41,949 bases of DNA. Source: Parachlorella kessleri (taxonomy: Eukaryota > Chlorophyta > Trebouxiophyceae > Chlorellales > Chlorellaceae). Position 1 is the stretch's first letter; every line of letters starts with the position of its first letter. The stretch covers positions 1 through 41,949 of the forward strand of contig BBXU01001413.1 of the NCBI GenBank assembly GCA_001598975.1, written 5' to 3'. This document shows, in pieces, positions 1 to 12,345 of the stretch. Position numbers and translations under genes: made by a program. The notes beneath the pieces are model-generated. The model had not been told where the DNA came from and ran no database searches. It saw nothing but the letters and a program-made list of their open reading frames with translations.

Positions 1-183
1 TTCCCGGTTCGGCTAACCGCTGCTCGAGGGGGCCTCTGCTATTTGTGGTTGCTCCCGTGTTGGTGAAGGGCTCCCTGGTGTTGCGGCTGCCGCTTCCGTG
101 CTTGGGCAACGCCATGAAATACGCAGCTGGGCACAGCAGGGCTTGGCCCTGTCATACTGGTTGTGCTCCATCAGGCACACCCT

Positions 184-470
184 TTCAACACGGAGAACCT
201 CTTTGCCACCCTCTTGCAAGCCCCTTTACACAATATCATGCACAGTGAATCTCCTTGCTGCCCGCTTGCAGGCCCTGGTGGACATTTTCGGAATAAAGCC
301 TTGCACAGTGAACCTCCTTGCCGTCCGCCTGCAGGCCCCTATAGACAATATCTTGAAGAGTGAACCTCTCTGCCGCCCCCTTGCAGGCCTTTGTGGACAC
401 TTTCAAGCTGGGTTCTTGCACAGTGAATCTCCTTGCCACCCGCTGCAGGCCCTAGTAGACATCTCCGCGG
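184..470 (+). repeat. Tandem duplications of a splice-acceptor region (five degenerate copies)
   Basis: Five imperfect copies of a 53-63 bp unit start near 187, 241, 304, 357 and 419. The core is CACAGTGAAYCTCCTTGCC, followed by a pyrimidine stretch, TGCAG and GCCCTNGTNGACA. Only the last copy continues into conserved ASCC3 coding sequence (exon from 449). Copy 1 has TTGCAA in place of TTGCAG. The acceptors at 271/272 and 334/335 would be in frame with the true exon, and no stop lies between. The one at 386/387 would not be in frame. Confidence 0.85.
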
Positions 471-3337
471 ATGCCGGCTGGCTGGACACGGCCCTGGCGG
501 CCATGGCGCTGGTGCAGAGCTTCATGCAGGTGAACTCTCCTTACCGCCCTTGGGTTGTGCACAGGGCTGGCCCTGCTTCCCGTTTCGTGGGCTGGTTCTG
601 GTGGAGAGCTTCTACAGGCCTATGTGATTAACATCAGCATGGGCTCAGGCCTTGTGGGACGCTGTGCAACTCCTGGCCAGTGCACATGCCTGGTGCACAA
701 TCTGACAGGGCAGCCTGTGCGGCGGGCGGGCCCCCGGCGTGCCTCTGCTTGCTCCCCTGCCATGATCATTGTCCAACTGGGCGTGCAGCTGCATACTTAA
801 CAGGCTCGTGTGAGACCCAGCGCCTGCAAAGTGGGCAACCTGCGACCGCCTTCCCCTCCGGCACCTGCAGGGCCGCTGGTACGACGACAACAGCCTGCTG
901 ATGCTGCCCCACCTGACGCTGACCGCCTTGCCCGCCCTGGAGGCCGCTGGCTTGGGCACCCTGCCGCAGCTGCTCCACGCCTTTTATACGCAGCGGCAGA
1001 GGGCGGTGGCGGCCCTGGAGGCTGCATTGGGGCAGGTGGGCTTTAAAGCCTTTTGTGGCAGTGTGAAGGCTGTTTACTAGGGTTTGTTGCCGTTTATGGT
1101 AACGGCCTACCTCAAGCTTCTTGTAACTGCCGCCACTGGCACGCTGTCGTGCTGCAGCTGCCAGTGGTGGACCACTGTGCCGTCTTGGGTGATGTTCTGC
1201 AATGCCACGTTCAGTGCGATCATTTGTAGAGCGGCAGGCACCTGTGAAGTGGAATGCCCAGGGTGCTCCCTTCCCCTGGCTGTGTGCTGCAGCGGGAAGC
1301 TCAGGACGTGGCGGCCGTGTGTGAGCGACTGCCCCTTCTGGATGTCCGCTTCCAGCTGCCCCGACTTGTCGCCAAACCACAGGTGAGAAGCAGTGACTAA
1401 TCACCCACGACCCACTGAGTACTGCTCCCCAGGGCGTTGTGTCATAGATGACGAGCAGGACCGGGCTCCTCCATGGGGACTTTGTAGCATCTGGCCCAGC
1501 AGCAGTTTCATTTGACACGCTGGCAGCCTAGGCTTGCGCCTGAAGCTATGGACGGGGAGGCACTCGCAGTGATGATTTGTCCTTTCCAAGTGTGGCCTTC
1601 CCATGCAGACACCCGCTGATGGAGAGGGTCAGGAGGGCAGCAGCAGCTACAGTGTGGAGGTGGAGCTGCTTCGCGTCCACGGCAAGAGCAGTAGGCAGGC
1701 GCCCCCCCGAGTCTATGCACCACGATTTCCCAAAGTGAGCAGTGCTTTGTGACTGATGCCTATGCCAGCTTGTTTCAGCATGCGTCAGCTTGTAACTCAC
1801 TTAATGACCCAGTGGCTTCTGTCCTTATACCAGGCACCCTTCGTTTCTGTGTCTGTCAGCAGGGACCTCTTAAAGGTGAAATACTGGTGGGGATCTGCCA
1901 GTTGCTTTTGGTTTCTGTTTGCTGGTCTTGCTTGCAACATCAGGACTGTTAATGCGAGGCAGCGTCCATGGGTGGGTTCCTGCGCTAACGCACGTTTGTA
2001 TCTGCATGGCTCATCAGATCAAGGAGGAGGGGTGGTGGGTGCTGCTGGGAGACTGCGAGACGGGGGAGCTGCACGCAATCAAGCGTGTCTCCGTCGGCAA
2101 CCGCACCACGGTTAGGTAAGGGGCCCTGCTCTCTGTTGGACTGACGGCGGCCAGAGCGGCGGGCATGCCGTTTGCTGTGCGGCACTGCCATAACTTCTAG
2201 ACGATCTGTCCAGGCTGGCAGCTTCGTATGTACGGGCTACCGTGGTTTGAGGACGGCTCGCACCGTAACCGTCCAGCACAAGCTTGTGAAGTTGCAGCAG
2301 ATAGTGCGCCTTGCTTTGCAGCTCACCTGTACAAGCGGTTTGCATGCAGGATTACTGACACTTTGTAAAGGTGGGCTCTGTGCCAGATCAGCTCTCAGTA
2401 TCGCCCCACTCTCCCCTTGCAGGCTGTCATTCCCAACCCATAGCGGGCGTGGTGACCCCCTCAGCGCTGTGGACTTGATATTTGTGTCGGATTCTTACCT
2501 GGGCTTGGACCAGCAGTACAGGTGGGCACCAGCAGAATACTTGTATTGCATGTGACATTGCAAATAGCACGTCTCTCCATGTTGCGTTTAACAACCAGAG
2601 TTCTGGAAACGCATCTCTGGCTTCGGTCCTTGCGCCTTGCTCAACATATAGCTCTGGTGTGCGGTCAACCTTCCACTTGGTCAAACTTGTAAGGAGTATG
2701 TATTTTGCAAGACTTATGCTGCTGTCGTGGCTTGCAGGGTGGTGGTGCAGCAAGGGGCTGCGTTGGCGCCAGAGGGGCAAGCTGCACGGCGCCAGCGGCG
2801 ACAAGAGCAGGCCGAGGCACGTAAGGTTAGTCGCCCTGCATCCCTTTAAGCACCAGAGTCCGCCCCGCCACTCGAGAGCTGTGCCTGGGCCTGTTTCCGT
2901 TGGGCTTGACGGAGATGCCAGCTCCATGGGCAGGCTGTTGATTGAGCAGTGGTGAACTAAATGGCGGGTATCAATCAAGTTTGCAGCACATGTTCCCCCC
3001 TATATGACTTTAGACACACTGTGGCTGGCTTGTACCTGTCCCTCTGGCATGTCACGTCAGGCAAGTGCAAGGTGATGGTGGCCCTTGAGCCGGCCAGTGT
3101 ATGCTGCTGCAGGCCCACTCCGCTGGCATGGAGGCGCCCCAACCGCTGCAGTTGCCTACCAGCATGGCAGAGGATGATGGCCCAGAAAGACTTGCAGAGG
3201 AAGGGGCGCATTCCACTCCCATCCAGGAGCAGCCAGCGCCTGAGGCAGGGCTGCCGCAGCGCAGGCAGCGGCACAGGGGCGGCAGGGGTGCGGCTCTGCC
3301 TGCAGCGGATGGCACGCTGCGCTGTGATGGCGTGTAG
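449..3337 (+). CDS. ASCC3: ASCC3/Slh1-type Ski2-like helicase, C-terminal Sec63 domain (5' partial)
   Basis: This is the last part of an activating signal cointegrator complex subunit 3 homologue. The family is a tandem-cassette Ski2-like helicase that splits collided ribosomes and supports alkylation repair. Modelled exons are 449-529, 871-1035, 1293-1382, 1609-1734, 2018-2115, 2423-2521, 2738-2825 and 3113-3337, giving 323 residues. All phases agree. The Sec63-domain signatures are clear: GWLDTALAAM, GRWYDDNSLLMLPHL, YAPRFPK, EEGWWVLLGD, ELHAIKRV and SDSYLGLDQQY, in the order found in animal ASCC3. Both helicase cassettes lie upstream of the window. After the domain there is a 75-residue Pro/Gln/Arg-rich tail with no similarity I recognise. 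The donor at 2825/2826 (gttagt) was chosen because it keeps the last exon open. A stronger-looking gtaagg at 2821 would end the protein sooner, near 3178. TBC1D20 follows on the same strand. Confidence 0.92.
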
Positions 3338-3863
3338 CCAGACGGCAGTCTGGGGGATTGAGGGGTGGCCAGTTTGCGAGCAGGTGCGGGTGCTTGTGGA
3401 GGAAAAAGGTCCGCAACCTTGCCATGAAGAAGCTCCCGTTGCTCTCAAGGGGGCTGTCAGGCCAGCTGAGGGTTGCGCCTGTAAAGGACCATGTGGAATT
3501 GCTTGCTTGAAGCAGAGTCGGCAGCTTGCCAGTCTGCCATTAACACAGTGCCAGCACGGACTGGTAACTCTGCACTTGCAACTGCGGAGCGACTTGTTGG
3601 CAGTGTACTGATAGCTGTCCAGGCAACCACAGTACTAAACATCCACCCGTCGTTACAAGTACATCACCGTGCGATGTGCTTGTAAGAAACAGCATGCCCA
3701 AGGAGAACGAGAGAGTAAGGTACTGCGAGGTGTAATAATGAGTCATCGGTGAGAGCCGGGAGCCTCCCTTTGCCGATGCGTCGCAGTCGTTTCTTTTAGC
3801 TTCGATTTGTAAGACTGCCATTCAAGTCGAAATGGACAAGGGGAGGCAGTAATTAAGGGAAGC
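3338..3863 (+). other. ASCC3 3' UTR and TBC1D20 upstream region
   Basis: This is a 526-bp gap between co-directional genes. TGTAA, the green-algal poly(A) signal, occurs at 3480-3484 (143 bp after the ASCC3 stop) and again at about 3679. I see no TATA box or other gene. Confidence 0.5.
3480..3484 (+). terminator. Putative poly(A) signal TGTAA for ASCC3
   Basis: This is the first TGTAA after the ASCC3 stop codon on the sense strand. TGTAA is the usual poly(A) signal in chlorophycean nuclear genes. It was assigned by motif and position only. Confidence 0.4.
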
Positions 3864-6403
3864 ATGACCAGGCGCAGATCAAAGGGCAGCAGAGTACAGA
3901 AGCAAGCGGCATACAGCTCCAAGAAGGTTGAAACTGTGAAGCTTGTTACCCATCTACTATCCGAGGCAGAGGTGCGTGGGGCTCGCTGGCGCCCCTTCAA
4001 AGGATTCCACATTGTCGGGACGGCACTCAGCCTCCTGTCCAGGTCTGCAGGTGGATATCGTACAGCTTCGCAAACTAGCAGCGGTCCGAGGCCTTGTGAA
4101 CGACAGAGTGAGTGCTTGGACAGCCTGAGTAGCCCTTTCTGTGCCATGGTCCCTGCCCTGGTTGTAAACCAAGTAGGCTGCAATTCTGCCCTGCTACCTT
4201 TTGTCCTCAACAGCAGAGCATTCAAAGCTGACGGAATCAGTTATCCCAGCCTGCTGCAGCTGAGGGTGCAAGTGTGGCCTCTTCTACTTGGAGTGATGGG
4301 GCCGGGCCCCAGCCAAGAGGAGTATGCCTGCCTTGCCAGCAGCGGGCACAAAGACGCCACTGTGGTGGAGTGCGACGTGGCCAGATCACTCTGGAGCCTA
4401 ACGAAAGGTTGGGAACGTTCTCAGTACTCCTGGTCAGACTGGTGCAATCTCGGGAGGAAGGGGTTGAGCTTGTCACTACGTGCCTTGCGTTTGCGACAGT
4501 GGACAAGTTTCAAAGATTCTAGTGGAGCGCCAGGCAAATCAAAGCTGAGCTCCATCATCACTCAATCCGTACTCGCCGCTGCCGCATGGCAGGTTGGAGC
4601 GAGGAGGCGCGACAGCGGCAACGAGCAGCACTGCACCGGCTGCTGACAGCGTGCGTGGCCGGCAGTGGGGGCAGCATACGCTACTATCAGGTGCAGAGCG
4701 GGCAGTGGGGTCGGCACCTTAGTATGTCTACCACCGCACATACAAGTGGGGCTTGCGTGCTTCTAATGTGGCGACATGGGCCTCAAGGATGGGATTTTTG
4801 TGGCAAGTGCAGGTGCATGCTATGCCTGCCTCAGCGTGGCGCTGGATCACATGACTTGGCGTCCCTTGCCCTCTCACTTGCTGACTAAGCTTGGCGTCGC
4901 AGGGCCTGCATGATGTTGCGGCGGTCCTGCTGTTTGCGGTGGGCGAGCGCTGCGCCTTTCGCCTGCTGACTCGCTTGGCGGCACAGCAGCTGCGGGATGC
5001 CACAAGGCCCACTCTTGAGCCGGTGGTGGAGCTGCTACACTTGCTCTACCCCATCCTGTTGCAGGTGGGGCACGGCGGCCCTTGGCATATCCTTGCAGTG
5101 CCAGAGAAAATGCCGGCAATTTGTGGTGGTGTTTGCACGGATTTCCCTATGTTTGGTATGCACCGTTGTTGTTGCAGCACTTGTTGTTGGCGATGATGTT
5201 TGGTTTGAATGGATCCCCAAGGGCTCACGCTCTGACAGTTCAGTGGCGCTCCTTGCTTTGCAGTGTGATGTTGAGCTGTACGACCACATAGAAGCCAACG
5301 GCATCCCGCCCTTCTTTGCCTTGTCCTGGTTCATAACCTGGTTTGCTCACAACGTGGACGACCGGCAGCAGATCACCCGCCTGTTTGACCTCTTCCTCGC
5401 CTCACACCCGCTCATGCCGCTGTATGTGGCTGCGGTGGCGATGCGGGTGAGCCGCTGTGATAAGTTGGTGGTGGAGAGTCAGGTGTTGAGCAGCCGGGGG
5501 GCGGCGTTGACAGCAGCTGCTGTGCAGGCTGGATGCTGTTCAGTGCAAACACCAATCAATTGCCTTGAGCAGGTCAGGTGACCTCCTGTGGCTATAAGGT
5601 CTTGAAGAGTTTTCTGCTTCATCATCACGTACATGCCCCTTACCTGCAGTCACATCTTTTGGCTTGCAGCAGGCGGTCATGCAACTACTGCATGCATCCC
5701 CTGCTCGATGTGCACCAGCTCAGCACCCGCTCTAAACCATCGTTGTCCGCAGGCCAACCGAGAGCAGCTGCTAAGCTGCCATGACCCCGCGGACCTCCAT
5801 CACGCCTTAAGTAACATGCCCATCCTGGGTCCAGGCCGCCCCTCAGCTGATGAGCTGGCACAGCAGGCTGCAGCACTGTACAGCACTGTACCACCCGCCA
5901 GCCTGCGGCTTAGTCACGGGGCGGGCCTGCAGCAGTCGGTGGCGGCGGCGGCTTTCAAGGTGCACGGGCGGTGGGCGGTGCCGGAGGAGCCGCCGCCAAA
6001 CACAGGTGAGGGAAGGCAGGCGCAATACGATGGACAAGGGTCATGGTGTGGTACTGGGACTCGTACCTATCAGCCCAGGCCCTGGTCAGACACGGGTAAG
6101 ATTGCTGCCTGTAGTGCTCCTTACTTTGGTCGGTGTGGTCACAGAGGACTCCCTGACATCCTGCTCCTTTCGCCACTTACTCAATGCTCATACTTGTGTG
6201 TGCCTGCTGCAGGTCAATTCGCCCACAACACCGTCAGCCAGCTGCAGCGCCTTTTCCACCCCAACAAGCCGCGCACAAGAGCTGCGCGGGTGGTGGCTGC
6301 CATGGCTACTGCCACAGGCCTGGCGGCCGTGGGGGTGGCGGTGCTGCTGGGGCAGCTGCAGCAGCAAGGCCACATGGGGCCCTGGGGCAGCTTTCTGAGA
6401 TGA
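3864..6403 (+). CDS. TBC1D20: TBC1D20-type Rab GTPase-activating protein, tail-anchored
   Basis: Exons are 3864-3971, 4051-4107, 4260-4407, 4593-4690, 4903-5064, 5264-5446, 5753-6005 and 6213-6403. They give 399 residues, close to human TBC1D20 (about 400). Co-linear matches include VDIVQLRKLA, VWPLLLGV, RYYQGLHDVAAVLLFAVGER, ALSWFITWFAH and LFDLFLASHPLMPLY. The two catalytic fingers of TBC GAPs are present. The IxxDxxR motif appears as VECDVAR (Arg about residue 97), and the YxQ motif as YYQ (135-137). Residues about 363-385 form a hydrophobic, Ala/Val/Gly-rich segment followed by a short polar tail, like the ER anchor of TBC1D20 and yeast Gyp8. The family acts on Rab1 and Rab18 at the ER-Golgi interface and lipid droplets. 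The start at 3864 is inferred: it is the ATG in frame with the first conserved helix, and the N-terminus is basic. Confidence 0.93.
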
Positions 6404-7420
6404 ATGCTTGATAGAATCTCCTTAGGATGGCAGGTAATGCGATCAGCGAGGAGGTATGGGTATACTGGGCTGAATCTTCTGGCTAGGTTGCTTTGTAAGT
6501 GTGTGGACTGTCTTGCAGGCTCCCTCTAGTCTAGCAGTGCTGTGCATTTGCGGTTCTCATGTCCTGCATTACTGTCCATCCCGTTGTGGGTGAAGGTATT
6601 CCCATACCCAGCCCTGCTTTAGGCTGACATGTTGCTGAACAACACGGATTACCCTTCAGTCAACAACTCCTGAATGTGCCTAAAACAAGATGGTAATGCT
6701 TGGCGTGAGAAAGGTGAATCATCTGCAAAACATATCAAAAATGCAGATCCTATATTACAGGGCGACCGGAAAGGTCGTATACGACCCTCGACAATGCGCC
6801 TGTCGAAGGCACGCCAGCAACTTGTAGACATCGTTGCACATTTATCAGGTGCTGCTAGTCCCCTCAGACTTGCCTTGGGAGGACAGCCATGCCCAGCTAC
6901 CTGCAATTCCAACGCCAAAAGGTATCGCTGCAAATGTCTGCATGGAACTCGAGCCGCAGTGTGACAAGGCTTGACATAGCAACTGTAAAAACTATTGCTC
7001 CGAACCTGCCTATGCAACCATGACAACCCAAGGCACAGGGAACTCTTCCAGTGCCACTCTGCTCAGCTTAACCTCCTCTTAAACACCCTCCCGAGCCAAG
7101 CTGGGTTGGTTGATTGACGCCCTACAGGGGCCCTTGAATCATTCCCTGCCATTTCCGCAAGCCCGCGCCGGCCTCCTGCTGCCCTACTTGGCCGCAGGCT
7201 CCGCACCACGGGTGCCTCCTGCACGGCAGCCACCAGCAACTGCTGCATGCCTTCAGAATGGCAGTGCATGCCACGCAGCTGAGGGAAGACCCAGGAGGGA
7301 GACTGTCCCCTGCTGGCATATCCAACTTACTCATACCTTTGACAAGCGGATAAAGCTCACCACCGCATTGCGCACTCACTGTTGCGGAATGTCATTCTGA
7401 ACGGCTTCCTGCGTGAAAGT
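6404..7420. other. Convergent intergenic region
   Basis: This lies between TBC1D20 (+) and the hypothetical minus-strand gene. TGTAA at 6494-6498, 91 bp after the TBC1D20 stop, is a credible poly(A) signal. Minus-strand ORFs here have no recognisable motifs or splice-consistent continuation. Nothing else is supported. Confidence 0.5.
6494..6498 (+). terminator. Putative poly(A) signal TGTAA for TBC1D20
   Basis: TGTAA 91 bp after the TBC1D20 stop codon on the sense strand. Called by motif and position only. Confidence 0.5.
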
Positions 7421-8335
7421 TCAGCATGGCTGCCATGATGCTTTCACCTGGAACAAATCCTGAGCTGGCGCGACTGCACCGCTCTGGCTGCCACCGTGTG
7501 CGTCTGGGTGCCAGGGCAAGTCGGGTGCACCAGGTACAGCAGCCGGCCGAGGGGCGGCATCAGCAGCATCAGCAGCGTCAGCCGCAGGAACAAGAGTAGC
7601 GGCGGCGGCAACAGGGGCAGCAGCAGCGAGCTCCACTGCAAGGTCTTCTGAGGCCAATCGCTCCACTTCCACCGAAAGCCACCGCTCGAATGCAATGTAT
7701 TCAGCTGAGCCCAAGCTGCTAGCCCGCTCGGGGCCTGCACGACCCAACACTTCCTGCTGCCCAGCTGTGAATGTAGAAGGGCCACCACTTTCCTCAACCG
7801 CCTGGATCAGCTGCTGCCGAGCCCGCCGCCCAGGGGTCGTGGGTGCTGGCGTGGCTGCCTCTGAATCGTCCCAGCCAGCCATGTTCTCTGCGCTATCCAG
7901 GTCTGGAGAGCTGCGGCGCCGCAGAGAGCGCCGTAGTGCTCGCGGAGAGTCGTCAAAGGCAGCCAGCGGCTCACGGCGATAGGGGGGAGTATGAACCTGC
8001 AGCAAATAATCAGTGCGCGCTGGCACATATTGACAAAGTCAGGTCAACGTACGCTTATCTCGTCTTGCCTTGTGGAATCAAGCGGCACAGACTATAGTCC
8101 AGGTGTGTGCTCTTACTTGTAGCTGTGGTGTGAGACTACCATAGTTTGTATGCTCGGGTGTCACAAGACGAGGTGCCCATGGGAGCCTCAGCTGCGATTG
8201 CACGATTGCAGTCGCCAAGTCATGGCCCCGGGAGACAAGGTCCCTAGAGCCTTGCACCACGACTTGCTTGCTGCCTTCGATCAACCCTGCCGCTGCACCC
8301 ATAGCTTGAAAGGCTGTGGAGACAACGTTCGCCAT
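7421..8335 (-). CDS. Hypothetical protein, two exons
   Basis: I do not recognise this gene. The model has exon 1 at 8335-8117 and exon 2 at 7996-7421, both phase 0, with donor GTAAGA and acceptor CTGCAG, giving 264 residues. The start is MANVVSTAFQAMGAAAG, followed by a region that could form a helix. The middle is Arg/Ser-rich (PRALRRSLRRRSSPDLDS). A helical stretch (YIAFERWLSVEVERLASEDL) comes next, then an Ala-rich tail with an AAD triplet run and no predicted membrane segment. Support is an open frame through both exons and good splice sites; no homologue supports it. The 3' end could be different if another intron exists. It is tandem with the tubby-like gene, 781 bp downstream of its stop. 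Confidence 0.45.
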
Positions 8336-9116
8336 GATACACAGAGGCCCAATGAAGAACCGGCATGCGTGCTGCAATCAGCTTTTAGGAAAATATTTAT
8401 TATTGATTTGATTCGCCCTCCTTCCTTTACCAGCTACCTCCGACACCTTTAGTAAAGACCTCCTTCGCGCCAGGTTGCGTCCACCAGGCATGCCAAGCCT
8501 GTGCACAAACGGTAAGTGAGGAGATAGCAATTACAAATCTGATTAGACTCGCGATCTACAAACGGACCTTGTACCTAGGCTCTGGACCCTGATGCCGCAG
8601 CAGTGCCTTTGCGGCTGGGTGGCTCAACTTGAATGCACAGCAGTGTCCCTCTGGTGGCTTGGGGACTTGACAGCTGGTTGGAAGTTTTAGGGTTTCATAT
8701 CGACGCACAGGGGCCCCTGTGAGGGTGTCTCTGTCTAGTAACTGGAACGACGGCCGGGCAGCAGGTAGAGCTTCCTTTCAGTGCACAGTTATTAGTGTGA
8801 GCTCTCACAGCGATAACAACACCCCAGCTTTTCCTTGTCATAAAGCACACACACCAAAAACAAATAGAGGGTCATGACGTTTGGCGGCAACGGGCAGCTA
8901 GTATGACTTATAAGCCAACTCCACACTTAAATGTCAGCCATGGTGACCCCTCAAGAGAGTAGTTGTTATGTTAAGTAAGTTGTTGGGCGCTGCACCTGGC
9001 GCAATTCACCTGCAACTTTATGCCTGCACTGCTTGATAGTCATGTTTCAGTACAGCTACAACGTCTGCTCGACCAGCCAGCTGGAGCATGGTTCTTGGCC
9101 CTCCTTGGGCCAACTC
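8336..9116. other. Intergenic: tubby-like 3' side and hypothetical gene 5' side
   Basis: No gene seen in 781 bp. TTACA near 8532 (TGTAA on the minus strand) could be the tubby-like poly(A) signal, but it is about 580 bp past the stop. Confidence 0.4.
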
Positions 9117-12100
9117 TCACTCGCAGGCCAGCTTGGAGTCAAAGGAACTGAGGCAGATTGCGAAGGCTTGCAGCGCTGTCATGGGATACGCATAGTCCAT
9201 TGTGAAAACGTCGGGCCCAACCTTGCCAAACTGCAGAATGATGCGCTCCTGCAGGGCAGCAAACAAACCAGCTGGACTGTTAGCATTTGTTGATGTGCAA
9301 CTCTTGAGTGCAGATGGTGGCGCTTTTAAGTTGGGACCTAGTCATTGTCGAGGTTTGGTAGCTGGCACCAGGTGGCCTACATGTGGTACCTCCCCAGCAT
9401 CTCACCATGTTGTCGACAGACACCAGCTGGAAATTCTTGACGGAGGCCTGGGTCACACGGCCACCAAAATTGAGACAATAGGCATTCAAGGTGTCGTTCC
9501 ACTTGGGCGGCTTGTTACGCAGTACCACCATGTCCTGCAGATCGTAGCACTTGTACCTGCAACACAGAATATTTGCAAAACTTCAAACACTAAACCAGGG
9601 GATCCTTCAACCTTAGCAACATCAGCTTCACCAGTGAGTTCCAGGGCACCTAAGGTAAAGTAGACCACGGCATGCCATAACCAGTACCTTGCTAGCATTC
9701 CGTCGCGATGGCTGTCGGGCTGCATCTTGATTGGCTTGTCGGCGTAAGCGTCCAGCTTCGGAATCAGCACAGTCATCTTTCGGGGCCCTTTGGTCCCCAG
9801 CACATTGGTCTGGTAGGTCACCCCCACCAGCTCACTGCGTGCACTGTTGCTGACGCCTGCATTGGGAAAAGGACGGTAAGAGTAGGTTGATTGGTCCGCA
9901 GGACAGAGGGATCTATTCAGAAGGATTGGCAGTCAGGCTGTAAACGAGCAGGTACAGGGGCACACCTGATCGAGGCTTCTCAGCATCATCATAGCACACA
10001 AACTCAGTGCCAATGAAGTTGGCCCGTAGCTTTCCACACATGTTGCCCCCATTTGCTGTAAGGTCATTGCGGTCCATCTGCAACAAACACCAGTGTGCTT
10101 TGAGCTTCAACCATCGCCGTATGAGCGTCGTGATGGGCCGGGCTGAAGGGCACAGGCGCAGGCGCAAGCACAGGCCAACAGAAAGAGCAGTCCAGCATGA
10201 TAAAGATACTATCTTACCGTGATGGTGTAGTCCGATCCGCGAGTGCTACTCTTCCGCTTCTGCCCTGCCAGGAGGAACTGGTCACCATCCTCGAGCACCA
10301 ACACATACTGCAGCAGGCATGGTCAAACACACACCGCTGACACCTAACATGTCTGGATATATGTGTATGTATGTGCTGGAGCAGAATAGCTAGACATGTG
10401 CGCTTGCTACACGTGATCACCTGTCAGAGATAGGGGCAACTATTAAGTCACCTGTGTCTGGGACTTCATGAAACCAGACTTGCTGCGGAAGATCTTGCAC
10501 TGCAGCGTCTTGTCTGTGGGCCCAGGTGTCAGCATGAACCGCCTGCAGGCATGGAAATTGCATCAGTCTCAGGCTCGCACACCGATATGTGATGCAAGTT
10601 GCGCAGAATTCCGTGCACCGGGGAATTTGGGTCCATTAGACTACACATTCATTCACCTCAGCCCGGGCTTATTGCCAACATCTGCAGATGCCAGCAGGTC
10701 TGCCTGCAACATGGCCTTCATGGCCGCCGTACGCAGCGGGTCAGACAGGTCACTAAGCTCCTCTTCCTCCGCAGCCTGTGCTGCCTTGCTGGCAGCATTC
10801 CTGGCTGGAGCTGCCACAAATGCGCCAGCCATGATGCCGAAGGTGGACAAACCCCCCGGCAGGCTGTTCCTGCGTGCAATTTCCCTGGTATTTCCCTTGG
10901 CTGGAGCGGTGCTTGGGGGTACTGGGTATGGCTGCCTGAGTGATGACACCGCTGGCGGGGCACCAACATTGGCTGCCTTTGCCCCATCCAGACTCTTGCT
11001 GCTGAGGTTCATTCCGCTCATGATGCCAAAATCGGCCATGGCGGTGGCAGGGCGGTTGATGGACACGGGCTGGAAGGAGGGAGTGCTGGGGCGCTGGGAC
11101 GCTGCTGGTCCCCGTGGTGTGCCCAGGTTGCCAGCCTCATTGTAACCAATGGGCTGCCTAGGAGTGCTGGGCAAAGTACTGTTGCCAGCAGGTGAAGAAC
11201 TGGCAAAGTTCTGGAACAGCTGCTGTGCTCGTGGGCTGTCCTTGGCTCCCAGTACACTAGTAGGTGTTGCTGGACGTGGGGACTGCAGTGCAGTAAGGGA
11301 AATAGCTGCGGATCGGGCAGAGGCCAGGCGGGAGAGACTGGTGGGGGCGGTGGTGGGGCGCTCCACCGAGGCACTGCCTGTCCCACTGCCTTCTGCTGCA
11401 GGTGGTGCAGCGTCAGGACGCTCAGTGGTGGCATTGGCTGTTCCACTGCTCTCGGCCGATGGCGCCTTGCTGCCCAGGGCCTCTACAGTAGCAACAGTCG
11501 CCCCGCTGCCCTCCGCCGCAGGTGTTGCGCCAGCGCCAGACGTATTCGCCGATGCCGTCTGCTGCTGCCGCTGCAAGGCTTCATCTTCTGCAACTGCCTT
11601 GGCTGCCCTGGCAAGCAAGCTGTTCAGCGAGTCGTTGAGAGCTGGCTGGGGTGCCTTGGGTGGCACGGCTGGTACGTTGGCTGTGCTCATCTGCAGGCGG
11701 CTAGGGCTTCTAGACTGGTCCATCATGGCCTTGTTCGGGCTGCCCACCAACTGCTGCTGCAAGCGCTCCGCAGACCGGGGAGTGACAGGCCTGCAAAGTG
11801 GCAGTGGGGTACCGCAAGCAAACCCTGAAAGCGTTACACGAGGGTGCCTTGAACCCTGGTGCCGGGAAGGCAGAAGCAGGGTAGACACAGTTGTAAATGA
11901 GAGCTACTTACACCAAGGCCCGCACTACCTTCTTATACTCAGGCCAAGCCTCAACCGCAGCCCGAAAACTAACGGTGGGTATTTCAGGCCAAGCACCTCA
12001 CCTAGACGCGGAAGGTCTGAACTGTGGCGATTGAGGCCGGTCGTCGCTTGTTGCTTGATGATACAGGTCATTCGTATAGAGAGACACTGCAAGTGAGTCA

Positions 12101-12345
12101 GAGTGAGCACCCTTGGCAGACCGTTGCTGTCTCGATTGGACATCTACACTTTAACTAGGCTGAAGAATGCCACTACAATGCACCCTCAACACACCTCTTT
12201 TGGGCGATGCACTCTCATTTATGGCCTGCCAGGTGCGGGCAGTGACGGGCCGCACAGGGCTGCTGGCAGTGCCAGGGCGAGAGTCGGGGCCGCTGGCAGT
12301 GCCGGGCCGAGAGTCTGGTGTGGGGCTGGACATAGGTTGCTTCAT
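9117..12345 (-). CDS. Tubby-like protein with long disordered N-terminus
   Basis: Exons in transcription order: 12345-12195, 12086-12002, 11790-10657, 10542-10452, 10307-10218, 10077-9966, 9856-9688, 9556-9406 and 9248-9117. They give 704 residues with all phases consistent. The tubby domain fills residues about 457-704: [11 protein letters not shown] (with the basic KRK cluster that binds PI(4,5)P2 in the family), [44 protein letters not shown] and the hallmark C-terminus FDSKLACE. Residues 1-456 are Ser/Pro/Ala-rich and probably disordered, and begin with two PDSRPGTAS copies. One 1134-bp exon holds most of this part. Tubby proteins link phosphoinositide membranes to cargo, and in animals they deliver receptors to cilia. 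A similar role in a flagellate alga is inference. The ATG at 12345 is the first that gives a consistent model. Confidence 0.95.

Noticed and set aside
184..470. CRISPR-like array reading of the direct repeats
   Set aside because: The units are degenerate, without unique spacers of constant length, and are clearly duplications of a eukaryotic splice acceptor.
766..1518. 250-codon minus-strand ORF across ASCC3
   Set aside because: It covers two conserved ASCC3 exons on the other strand and shows no family motif.
6649..7026. 125-codon minus-strand ORF after TBC1D20
   Set aside because: No motif, no good splice continuation, and it lies where the TBC1D20 3' UTR is expected.
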